A DNA stretch of 5,169 nt, taken from assembly GCA_030673735.1 (NCBI GenBank), contig DAOVIK010000154.1, forward strand, positions 1 through 5,169, read 5' to 3'. A model generated the notes under the pieces. The model searched no databases and was not told where the DNA came from. It saw only the letters and a list, made by a program, of their open reading frames with translations. A program made the translations under genes and the position numbers. Source of the DNA: Anaerolineae bacterium (GTDB lineage: Bacteria > Chloroflexota > Anaerolineae > Anaerolineales > E44-bin32). How positions within the stretch are numbered: the first letter of the stretch is position 1; each line of letters begins with the position of its first letter. Of the stretch, positions 1 to 5,169 are shown piece after piece.

Positions 1-1
1 C

Positions 2-850
2 GACGATTTCGCCCCTCAATTGGCGTTCTTCTTTGCCGCTCACAATGACCTGCTCGAGGAGGTCGCCAAGTTCCGCGCCGCGCGGCGCCTTTGGGCACGC
101 TGGATGCGCGATCGATTTGGCGCCAAGGATGCCCGATCCGAGCTCATGCGCTTCCACACCCAGACCGCCGGCTCGACGCTTACTGCCCAGCAGCCGGAGA
201 ACAACGTGACCAGAGTGGCGCTGCAGGCGCTGGCGGCCGTGCTCGGCGGTACGCAATCGCTGCACACCAACAGCATGGACGAGGCGCTGAGCCTGCCCAC
301 GGAGCACGCAGTGCGTGTGGCGCTGCGAACGCAGCAGATCCTGGCCGCTGAATCCGGCGTCGCCAATACAATCGATCCGCTCGCCGGCTCGTACTTCGTG
401 GAAAGCATGACCGATGAGATAGAGCAACGCGTGGGGAGTTACCTGAAGGAGATCGATGGCATGGGTGGCGCGCTGGCCGCCATTCAATCTGGATACATGC
501 AGCAGGAGATCATCGAATCGGCCTACCGTGCTCAACAAGCAATTGAGCGGGATGAGCAGATCGTGGTGGGAGTGAATGCCTTCGAAAGCGACAAGCCCGT
601 CACGCTAGCGCGCCTGAAGGTTGATCCCGATATCGAGCGCGACCAGTGCCAGCGGCTCGCCGAGCTTCGCGCCAAACGCAACGCCGAGAAGGTATCCTCC
701 TTGCTCGATCGTCTTGAGGAGGGTGCGCAGGGCAACGAGAATCTGATGCCGCTGTTCATCGAATGTGTGGAAGCCGACATCACCTTGGGCGAGATCTGCG
801 GCGTGCTGCGATCGAACTGGGGCGAATACCAACAAAAGGTTACAATCTAG
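2..850 (+). CDS. Methylmalonyl-CoA mutase large (catalytic) subunit, C-terminal part, 5'-truncated by window edge
   Basis: This is the C-terminal 282 residues of the catalytic TIM-barrel subunit of methylmalonyl-CoA mutase, the adenosylcobalamin enzyme that interconverts (R)-methylmalonyl-CoA and succinyl-CoA in the cytoplasm. The frame is open to the left edge and begins DDFAPQLAFFFAAHND, a typical internal mutase stretch, so the TTG at 20 is not the real start. Family hallmarks follow: FRAARRLW, TAGSTLTAQQPENN, GGTQSLHTNSMDEAL (about residues 82-96 of the fragment) and ESGVANTIDPLAGSY. The protein stops at GEYQQKVTI, right after the barrel domain and its C-terminal helices, with no cobalamin-binding DxHxxG domain. 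It is therefore the free-standing large-subunit type, which needs a separate small B12-binding subunit not present in this window. The epimerase gene follows 78 bp later. Paralogues such as isobutyryl-CoA or ethylmalonyl-CoA mutase are possible, because the specificity residues may lie in the missing N-terminal half, but the neighbouring epimerase favours methylmalonyl-CoA. Confidence 0.93.
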   Translation, partial: DDFAPQLAFFFAAHNDLLEEVAKFRAARRLWARWMRDRFGAKDARSELMRFHTQTAGSTLTAQQPENNVTRVALQALAAVLGGTQSLHTNSMDEALSLPTEHAVRVALRTQQILAAESGVANTIDPLAGSYFVESMTDEIEQRVGSYLKEIDGMGGALAAIQSGYMQQEIIESAYRAQQAIERDEQIVVGVNAFESDKPVTLARLKVDPDIERDQCQRLAELRAKRNAEKVSSLLDRLEEGAQGNENLMPLFIECVEADITLGEICGVLRSNWGEYQQKVTI

Positions 851-919
851 GCTGGTATCATCTCACCCAACGCGAGTTACCGACGCTCTCAAACGCCCGA
901 TGGAGAGCAGACGACCTGC

Positions 920-924
920 GAGGA
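920..924 (+). promoter_or_regulatory. Shine-Dalgarno site of the epimerase gene
   Basis: GAGGA lies 4 nt before the ATG at 929. The spacing is short but usable, and it supports that ATG as the start. No in-frame upstream start gives better family agreement, since the protein already begins at the usual place just before the first metal-binding His. Confidence 0.6.
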
Positions 925-928
925 ACGC

Positions 929-1468
929 ATGCCATCCGTGAAACGGATCGACCACGTTGCTGTCGTGGTTGATGACATCGAATCGGCGCTCGAGTTCTGG
1001 CGCGATGGACTGGGACTGGAGGTCACGCACGTAGAGGACGTCCCGGACATGCAATCCATCGTTGCCTTTCTTTCTACCGGCGATTCGGAGCTCGAGCTCG
1101 TGAAGCCAACCGACGAGGACAGCGGCATCGCCCGCTTCCTCAAGGAACGCGGCACCAGCATGCACCACATATGCCTGGAGGTCGACAACATCGAGCACTT
1201 CATCCAGCGAATGCAAACGCTTGGCATACGCTTGATCAACAGTGAGCCTGTCGTAGGCACGGGCGGTAAGCTCATTGCCTTCATTCACCCCGAAAGCACG
1301 CAGGGCGTGCTGGTCGAACTCTACGAACTCACGGGCCAAGAGCCGGAAATCCGGCTGGCTCGCGCCAGAGCACTGGCCGATCGGGCGATCTCGGGAGGCA
1401 AGGCCGTTGCTTCTGCTGTGCTTGGCTTCCTGCGCCGTCTGCGCCGGTCCGGCAGCGATGATGATTGA
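929..1468 (+). CDS. mce: Methylmalonyl-CoA epimerase (VOC superfamily) with extended C-terminus
   Basis: The product interconverts the (S) and (R) epimers of methylmalonyl-CoA, feeding the mutase encoded just upstream. It is 179 residues with two vicinal-oxygen-chelate repeats. The first starts at IDHVAVVVDDIESALEFW (His9). The second starts at MHHICLEVDNIEHF (His79/80). VLVELYEL near the end carries Glu130. His9, the HH pair and Glu130 match the divalent-metal ligands and catalytic Glu known for the family, and Glu56 in ELELVKP occupies the remaining ligand region. By eye, Ala46 sits where the Propionibacterium enzyme has a second proposed catalytic Glu; human-type epimerases also lack it, so this is not a defect. 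The core ends near residue 138, where most epimerases stop. A tail of about 40 residues rich in Arg and Ala follows, including LGFLRRLRR and ending SGSDDD; its role is unknown. The gene is probably cotranscribed with the mutase. A different VOC activity is unlikely given the context and the GTGGKxIAFIHP motif. Confidence 0.92.
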   Translation: MPSVKRIDHVAVVVDDIESALEFWRDGLGLEVTHVEDVPDMQSIVAFLSTGDSELELVKPTDEDSGIARFLKERGTSMHHICLEVDNIEHFIQRMQTLGIRLINSEPVVGTGGKLIAFIHPESTQGVLVELYELTGQEPEIRLARARALADRAISGGKAVASAVLGFLRRLRRSGSDDD

Positions 1469-1578
1469 TACGCACTCCTGATACCCCTATGCAATAGGTA
1501 GTTGCCCCACACAACGGACCCCAGATTGCCACGATTCACCTTGGCCCGCGAGCGTTGTCGGCGTAAGAAAAAATGGCA

Positions 1579-1598
1579 TGATTTGGATCGGTCCATCA
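1579..1598 (-). terminator. Weak bulged hairpin next to a T6 tract (possible second stop for the leftward operon)
   Basis: TGAT pairs with ATCA and GGA pairs with TCC around the loop TCGG, with a two-base TT bulge (1583-1584). Read on the minus strand, the hairpin is followed a few bases later by a run of six T (complement of the A run around 1568-1573). The stem is only 7 bp and interrupted, and the T tract is slightly offset, so this is a tentative back-up terminator for transcripts that read past the main hairpin at 1618-1645. Confidence 0.25.
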
Positions 1599-1617
1599 GG
1601 ATATTCATAGTAAATAT

Positions 1618-1645
1618 GAGACCCGTGCTCTTGCGCACGGGTCTC
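1618..1645. terminator. Perfect 11-bp inverted repeat between convergent genes, probable bidirectional terminator
   Basis: GAGACCCGTGC (1618-1628) and its exact reverse complement GCACGGGTCTC (1635-1645) flank a 6-base loop TCTTGC. The stem is GC-rich and lies 25 bp past the stop of the leftward thiolase gene and about 150 bp past the stop of the rightward epimerase gene, as expected for a shared transcription stop. Neither flank has a long T run: the + side reads GGTTGTGATTGTGTT and the - side ATATTTAC. It is therefore a non-classical intrinsic terminator or an RNA 3'-end stabilising hairpin. Its position suits the minus-strand operon best. Confidence 0.65.
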
Positions 1646-1670
1646 GGTTGTGATTGTGTTGATGGTTCGG

Positions 1671-2891
1671 CTAGCTGGGTTCGCCGACTTGCAGCACCAG
1701 CGAACCTGCGGTATCGCCAGCGGCACAGCCGGTGAACAAACCGTAGCCGCCGCCTAATAGAGCAAGCTCCTCAATCAGCTCGATCACCAGGCGCATGCCC
1801 GTCGGACCCTGGGGATGGCCCCAGATCAACGAGGATCCGTAGTTGTTCATCTTCTCGAGGGGGATACCCATGCCATTGGAGACGCAGATATCGTTGACGG
1901 CGAAGGGATTATGCGTCTTGATGGCCGCAAGATCCTTGACCTTCACGCCGGCAAGATCGAGAGCCCGGCTTGCGGCCGGTAGATTTGCCTGCGGCATGAA
2001 ACCGGGCTTGGCGCGAGCTTGCGCAAAGGACAGGATGCGAACCTCGATCTTGGGATCGCGGCTCATCTGCGCCGCCTTTTCCTTGCCCGTCACGACCATG
2101 CCTGCGTTGCCGTCGGCGGGAAATGTCTGCCCACCAAACGTGACGGACCCCTCGGGCAGGACCGGCTTGAGCTTCGCCAGACCCTCAGCCGTCGTTGGGA
2201 AAACGCCCTCGTCGCCATTGACCTCGCCAATGACCTTGCGGCCGCTGGGATTGATCTCGACCGGGAAAGGCATGAAGCATTTCAGAAAGTCGCTGTCATC
2301 GGCGAGCGCCTGCTGATACTGCTCATAACGCATGAGCACGACCTCGTGCTGCGCCTCGGTGGAAATGTTTTCCTCTTGGGCCACATTCTCGGCGGTCTGG
2401 ATCATGGCGTTCTTGGCGAAGGGATCTCGGTTGAAGTTATCCCACACCCAATCCTCGGCTTCCGGCCTCGCGCCGGGTGACAGTGGACTGGGATACACGA
2501 GATGCGGACCGTTGGAAGTGCGGTCGGCGGTGATGCACAGGATGGCAGATGCCTCGCCATTGCCGGCGCTGGCGTCAACCTCGTAGGCCGCGCTGGCGAT
2601 CACACGCGCCGAAGTGGCGCAAGCCTGCGAGATGGTCGGCCCGCTGATGCCTTCTGCGCCGATCATCCCTGCTACCCACGGCGCGCCGTAGAACGACGAG
2701 GGCGCTGGGACAGTTGTGCCCAGGAACAGCGCATCGAACCCTTCGGGTTTCAGCTTGCGCTCCTCCATCGCCTGCACGGCAATGTCGGCAGCGAAGCGCA
2801 ACGCATGCAGGTTGGCAAAGCTGCCCTGCCAGCGGCAGAAGGGAGTGCTCCAATACGCTCCGTAAGGGATATAGGCATTTTCAAGTCGCAT
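1671..2891 (-). CDS. Divergent thiolase-family protein (acetyl-CoA acyltransferase-like, HNPF variant)
   Basis: This 406-residue protein has the length and order of a thiolase, the cytoplasmic enzyme class that cleaves 3-ketoacyl-CoA with CoA or runs the reverse Claisen condensation. Landmarks are Cys91 in SQACATSARV (nucleophile position), GHPQGPTGMR with His359, and GCAAGDTAGS with Cys389 (the second, acid/base Cys). The three elements of thiolase catalysis are therefore present and it should be active. It departs from canonical thiolases in several places. HNPF (327-330) stands where NEAF normally lies, reminiscent of the HDCF of SCP2-type thiolases. The NASGxNDGAA segment is reduced to PADGNAG (258-264). 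The N-terminus lacks the usual VRTPFG motif and instead reads STPFCRWQGSF. The gene follows the canonical thiolase gene by 3 bp and has its own Shine-Dalgarno; it is last in the operon. It probably acts on a different 3-ketoacyl-CoA from its neighbour, or works with it; the substrate is unknown. Confidence 0.85.
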   Translation of the reverse strand: MRLENAYIPYGAYWSTPFCRWQGSFANLHALRFAADIAVQAMEERKLKPEGFDALFLGTTVPAPSSFYGAPWVAGMIGAEGISGPTISQACATSARVIASAAYEVDASAGNGEASAILCITADRTSNGPHLVYPSPLSPGARPEAEDWVWDNFNRDPFAKNAMIQTAENVAQEENISTEAQHEVVLMRYEQYQQALADDSDFLKCFMPFPVEINPSGRKVIGEVNGDEGVFPTTAEGLAKLKPVLPEGSVTFGGQTFPADGNAGMVVTGKEKAAQMSRDPKIEVRILSFAQARAKPGFMPQANLPAASRALDLAGVKVKDLAAIKTHNPFAVNDICVSNGMGIPLEKMNNYGSSLIWGHPQGPTGMRLVIELIEELALLGGGYGLFTGCAAGDTAGSLVLQVGEPS

Positions 2892-2894
2892 AGC

Positions 2895-4115
2895 TCAGTC
2901 TCCAACCCATTCGAAAATCGTGGCTTCCCCCTGCCCTACACCAACGCAGAGTGAGGCCAAACCGTAGTACGGGCGTTTCGCCTTGGGGGCGCGGCGGCGC
3001 ATTTCGTGCGCTAAAGTGCACACGATGCGCGCACCCGTTCCGCCCAGGGGATGCCCCAACGCGATGGCGCCGCCGTTCACGTTTGTGATTTCCTCGGATA
3101 ATCCCAATTCCCGGATCACGGCCAGCGCCTGCACCGCGAATGCCTCATTGAGCTCGATCAGGCCGATGTCCTCAAGCGATAGCCCGGCGCGCTCGAGCGC
3201 CTTGCGCACGGCAGGGATCGGACCGTAGCCCATTGTGCGCGGCTCGACGCCGGCAGCAGCCGACGCCACGATCCGCAGCCAGGGCTTGAGGCCCAGCTCC
3301 TGCGCTTTCTCAGCCGACATCACCAGTACAGCAGCCGCTCCGTCGTTGACGCCGGAGGCATTGCCGGCTGTGACAGAACCGTCCTTGCGAAAGGCCGGGC
3401 GCAGCTTGGCCAGCTTCTCCAGCGTGGAGTCGCGCCGCGGGCGCTCGTCGGTGTCCACAACGATCGGATCGCCCTTGCGCTGTGGTATCTCGATGGGGAT
3501 GATCTCGTCCTTGAACCTTCCCTCATCGATGGCAGCGATCGCTCGCTGATGGCTCTGCAGCGAGAAGGCATCTTGATCCTCGCGGCTAATCTTCTTCTCT
3601 TCGAAGATATTCTCAGCCGTCTCGCCCATGCCTTCATTGCCGTACTGATCCTTGAGCTTGGCATTGGGGAAACGCCAGCCGATGGTGGTATCCCACATGG
3701 TGAGGTTTCCCCACGGAAAGCCGCGCTCGGCCTTGGGCACCGAAAAGGGAGATCGAGACATGGACTCAACACCACCGGCGACGAACACATCTCCCTCGCC
3801 CAGCTTGATGGCCCGCGCAGCAGCGTTGATGGCATTCAAGCTTGAAGCGCAGAGACGATTGAAGGTGACGGCCGCCACCGAGGTCGGAAGGCCTGCGAGC
3901 AATGTTGCCATGCGCGCCACGTTGCGATTGTCCTCGCCGGCCTGGTTGGCACAGCCTAAATATACTTCCTCGATGATTTCAGGCTCGATGCCAGCGCGCT
4001 TGACTACCTCGGCAACAACGATGGCTGCCATGTCATCCGGTCTTACGCTGCTCAAGCCCCCGCCGTGGTTTCCAATCGGGGTTCGGACTGCCTGTACGAT
4101 GACTGCTTCTCTCAC
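2895..4115 (-). CDS. Acetyl-CoA acetyltransferase / 3-ketoacyl-CoA thiolase (canonical thiolase)
   Basis: A textbook thiolase of 406 residues that catalyses CoA-dependent cleavage of a 3-ketoacyl-CoA to acetyl-CoA plus a shortened acyl-CoA, or the reverse condensation. The N-terminus reads MREAVIVQAVRTPIG, as in PcaF/FadA-like enzymes. Cys89 in NRLCASSLNA is the nucleophile, GNASGVNDGAAAV (250-262) is the conserved loop, NEAF lies at 323-326, GHPLGGTG carries His355, and CVGVGQG carries Cys390. All catalytic residues are intact. The start is GTG at 4115, chosen because a strong GGAGGG lies 8 nt upstream and the protein then begins exactly where the family does. The start overlaps the TGA stop of the preceding reductase gene as GTGA, so translation is probably coupled. 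Acetoacetyl-CoA thiolase, beta-ketoadipyl-CoA thiolase and longer-chain 3-ketoacyl-CoA thiolase are all possible; sequence motifs alone do not separate them. The neighbouring reductases favour a role with 3-hydroxyacyl/3-ketoacyl-CoA intermediates. Confidence 0.93.
   Translation of the reverse strand: MREAVIVQAVRTPIGNHGGGLSSVRPDDMAAIVVAEVVKRAGIEPEIIEEVYLGCANQAGEDNRNVARMATLLAGLPTSVAAVTFNRLCASSLNAINAAARAIKLGEGDVFVAGGVESMSRSPFSVPKAERGFPWGNLTMWDTTIGWRFPNAKLKDQYGNEGMGETAENIFEEKKISREDQDAFSLQSHQRAIAAIDEGRFKDEIIPIEIPQRKGDPIVVDTDERPRRDSTLEKLAKLRPAFRKDGSVTAGNASGVNDGAAAVLVMSAEKAQELGLKPWLRIVASAAAGVEPRTMGYGPIPAVRKALERAGLSLEDIGLIELNEAFAVQALAVIRELGLSEEITNVNGGAIALGHPLGGTGARIVCTLAHEMRRRAPKAKRPYYGLASLCVGVGQGEATIFEWVGD
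2900..2903 (-). promoter_or_regulatory. Shine-Dalgarno site of the divergent thiolase, inside the end of the preceding gene
   Basis: GGAG on the minus strand sits 8 nt before the ATG at 2891-2889 and within the last codons of the upstream thiolase gene, whose stop lies only 3 nt before this start. This fixes the start and suggests coupled translation. Confidence 0.7.
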
Positions 4116-4894
4116 AGGTACTGCCCTCCATCCACGGTGATCACCTCCCCGGTGATATGTCGCGCACTCTCACTGCAAAGGAACGTGACCACCGAAGCCA
4201 CTTCCTCCGGTTGCCCAAGCCTGCCTAGAACTATCTCGGCCAAGGCCATCTCACGCACTTTCTCGGGTGCCTCCTTAACCATCGGCGTCTCGATCAGACC
4301 GGGAGCAACGGCATTTACGTTTACGCTCGAGCGCCCCATCTCCCGCGCAACGGTTTTGGTCAGGGCGATCACGCCGCCCTTGGCAGCCGAGTAGTTGGAC
4401 TGCCCGAACTTGCCCCGCAATCCATTGATCGAGGCGATGTTGACGATTTTTCCACTCCCTTGTTCACGAAAGGTCGGTGCCGCAGCGCGAATGTAGTTGA
4501 AGCAGCCCTTCAGATCAACAGAGATCACACGGTCCCACTGTTCCTCGGTCATCTTCCAGATCACGCCGTCCCAGTTCATGCCGGCGTTGTTGACCAGGAT
4601 GTCAAGCCCGCCCAACTCCTCGACGGTCTTGTCCACGATGCCCTGCGCCTCTTCAAAGACGGAGACGTCGGCCTTGAGCGGCAAGGCACGCCTGCCCATG
4701 GCTTCGACCTGCTTTGCGATCTGCTTGGCTTCTTCCTCGTGGCGCCTGTAGGTGAAGGCGACATTGGCTCCATGGGAGGCAAGATCGAAAACGATGGCGG
4801 TTCCGATCCCCAGGCTTCCTCCGGTGACCAGGGCCACCTTGTCTTTCAAGATGGGTTCATTATGATCTGGTGTTTGTTTCTCTTTCTCTGCCAT
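4112..4894 (-). CDS. Short-chain dehydrogenase/reductase, FabG/PhaB-type 3-oxoacyl (acetoacetyl-CoA) reductase
   Basis: A 260-residue classical SDR that most likely interconverts a 3-hydroxyacyl and a 3-ketoacyl thioester using NAD(P)(H) in the cytoplasm. Motifs are TGGSLGIG (24-31, cofactor-binding Rossmann loop), Asp75-Val76, NNAG (102-105), Ser155, Tyr168-x3-Lys172 and VAPGLIETPM, ending VDGGQYL. TYRR (48-51) at the end of the second strand carries Arg rather than Asp, which favours NADP(H). The position of the tetrad Asn (usually VNLKG) is Asp127 here, in SVDLKG. The start is the ATG at 4894, backed by AGAGGA 8 nt upstream (4903-4908). A longer frame back to 4981 exists, but its extra 29 residues overlap the preceding gene and look unlike an SDR. 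Even so, about 17 charged residues precede the Rossmann fold, slightly long for the family. The stop overlaps the thiolase GTG start. FabG of fatty acid synthesis is an alternative, but the thiolase neighbours favour a CoA substrate. Confidence 0.9.
   Translation of the reverse strand: MAEKEKQTPDHNEPILKDKVALVTGGSLGIGTAIVFDLASHGANVAFTYRRHEEEAKQIAKQVEAMGRRALPLKADVSVFEEAQGIVDKTVEELGGLDILVNNAGMNWDGVIWKMTEEQWDRVISVDLKGCFNYIRAAAPTFREQGSGKIVNIASINGLRGKFGQSNYSAAKGGVIALTKTVAREMGRSSVNVNAVAPGLIETPMVKEAPEKVREMALAEIVLGRLGQPEEVASVVTFLCSESARHITGEVITVDGGQYL
4124..4129 (-). promoter_or_regulatory. Strong Shine-Dalgarno site that decides the GTG start of the canonical thiolase
   Basis: GGAGGG on the minus strand lies 8 nt before the GTG at 4115-4113 and inside the last codons of the upstream reductase gene (the GGQYL end). 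It is the strongest Shine-Dalgarno sequence I saw in the window and supports the rare start codon and the 4-bp stop/start overlap (4112-4115). Confidence 0.75.
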
Positions 4895-4902
4895 AGTTTC
4901 AT

Positions 4903-4908
4903 TCCTCT
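4903..4908 (-). promoter_or_regulatory. Shine-Dalgarno site that decides the start of the complete SDR gene
   Basis: AGAGGA on the minus strand lies 8 nt before the ATG at 4894-4892 and runs into the stop codon of the preceding SDR gene. It favours this start over the upstream in-frame one at 4981. Confidence 0.65.
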
Positions 4909-5168
4909 CAGACACCCACGCTGATGCCGCCGTCCACGAAGAGCGTCTGTCCTGTGATGTAGGCGGCTTCATCGGATACAAAGAATAGGTGCGCGGCGGC
5001 GATCTCCTCGGGCTCCGCCAGACGGCGCATGGGGATCCTGGCGAGCAGCCCTTCCATGATCTTCTCGGGAATACCCTCGGTCATGCGCGTGCGCGTGGCG
5101 CCGGGCGCAACGCAGTTGACGGCGATGTTGAAGCGCGCCCACTCCAAGCTCAATGTCGACGTCAGGCC
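4908..5168 (-). CDS. Short-chain dehydrogenase/reductase, C-terminal fragment (5' end beyond window)
   Basis: The last 86 residues of a second SDR, running in from the right edge. The frame is open to the edge, reading GLTSTLSLEWARFNIAVN, which is the usual SDR helix just after the YxxxK active site, so the TTG at 5153 is internal rather than a start. NCVAPGATRTRM is the NxVxPG segment after the active site, and RRLAEPEEIAAAHLFF with YITGQTLFVDGG is the standard C-terminal end that shapes the substrate pocket and subunit contact. The catalytic Ser/Tyr/Lys and cofactor loop lie outside the window, so cofactor and activity cannot be judged. The gene ends 13 bp before the next SDR and is probably the upstream member of the same operon. 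The two share only general SDR-family resemblance at the C-terminus, so they look like separate subfamilies rather than a recent duplication. Confidence 0.88.
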   Translation of the reverse strand, partial: GLTSTLSLEWARFNIAVNCVAPGATRTRMTEGIPEKIMEGLLARIPMRRLAEPEEIAAAHLFFVSDEAAYITGQTLFVDGGISVGV

Positions 5169-5169
5169 G

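Noticed and set aside
851..928. Possible promoter between the mutase and epimerase genes
   Set aside because: I see no convincing -35/-10 pair in this short gap; cotranscription from an upstream promoter is simpler.
863..1339. Minus-strand open frame of 158 residues opposite the epimerase
   Set aside because: It overlaps a well-supported epimerase gene almost entirely and its translation shows no recognisable domain.
1481..1500. Small hairpin just after the epimerase stop (CTAT/ATAG around GCA)
   Set aside because: The stem is short with a two-base bulge, and no T run follows; it is too weak to call a terminator.
1502..1735. Possible small protein in the convergent intergenic region
   Set aside because: The frame runs through the terminator hairpin into the end of the thiolase gene, has no Shine-Dalgarno sequence that I can see, and has no recognisable content.
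1843..2480. Long + strand open frames opposite the divergent thiolase (1843-2316 and 2019-2480)
   Set aside because: They are antisense shadows of a clear thiolase gene; their translations are low-complexity and match no family I recognise.
2928..2948. CVGVGQG in the canonical thiolase instead of the more common CIGGGxG
   Set aside because: The Cys and flanking glycines are intact, and this form is common among bacterial acetyl-CoA acetyltransferases, so it is not unusual.
4895..4981. Upstream in-frame start that would extend the complete SDR by 29 residues
   Set aside because: The extra residues overlap the coding end of the preceding SDR by about 74 bases, resemble no SDR sequence, and the ATG at 4894 has a well-spaced AGAGGA.

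Overview
This window is a compact, GC-rich stretch of bacterial chromosome (an archaeal source is less likely) carrying acyl-CoA metabolism genes. Two gene sets face each other. I see no mobile element, CRISPR array, rRNA or tRNA. The free-standing methylmalonyl-CoA mutase large subunit (without the fused cobalamin domain of the enterobacterial and human enzymes), followed by its epimerase, would suit Chloroflexota or similar lineages. This taxonomic guess is inference from gene style only.

Left part, + strand (2-1468). The C-terminal half of a methylmalonyl-CoA mutase catalytic subunit runs in from the left edge. After 78 bp comes a complete methylmalonyl-CoA epimerase. Together they connect propionyl-CoA-derived (S)-methylmalonyl-CoA with (R)-methylmalonyl-CoA and succinyl-CoA. 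The epimerase has an unusual basic C-terminal tail.

Middle (1469-1670). A 202 bp gap separates the convergent gene sets. It holds a perfect 11-bp inverted repeat (1618-1645), most likely a bidirectional transcription stop, and a weaker bulged hairpin next to an A/T tract.

Right part, - strand (5169 down to 1671). Four tightly packed genes are read leftwards: the C-terminal end of a short-chain dehydrogenase/reductase (SDR), a complete second SDR of the FabG/PhaB type, a canonical acetyl-CoA acetyltransferase-type thiolase, and a divergent thiolase. Junctions are 13 bp, a 4-bp GTGA overlap, and 3 bp, each with a good Shine-Dalgarno sequence, so this is almost certainly one operon with translational coupling. 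SDRs that oxidise or reduce 3-hydroxyacyl/3-ketoacyl-CoA and thiolases that cleave or form 3-ketoacyl-CoA are successive steps of beta-oxidation or its reverse (for example acetoacetyl-CoA/3-hydroxybutyryl-CoA formation). The substrate cannot be read from the sequence.

Most of the window is ordinary central metabolism. The point most worth a second look is the last thiolase: it keeps both catalytic cysteines and the GHP histidine but has HNPF in place of NEAF and lacks a recognisable NASGxNDGAA segment. I found no convincing evidence of a wholly new system.
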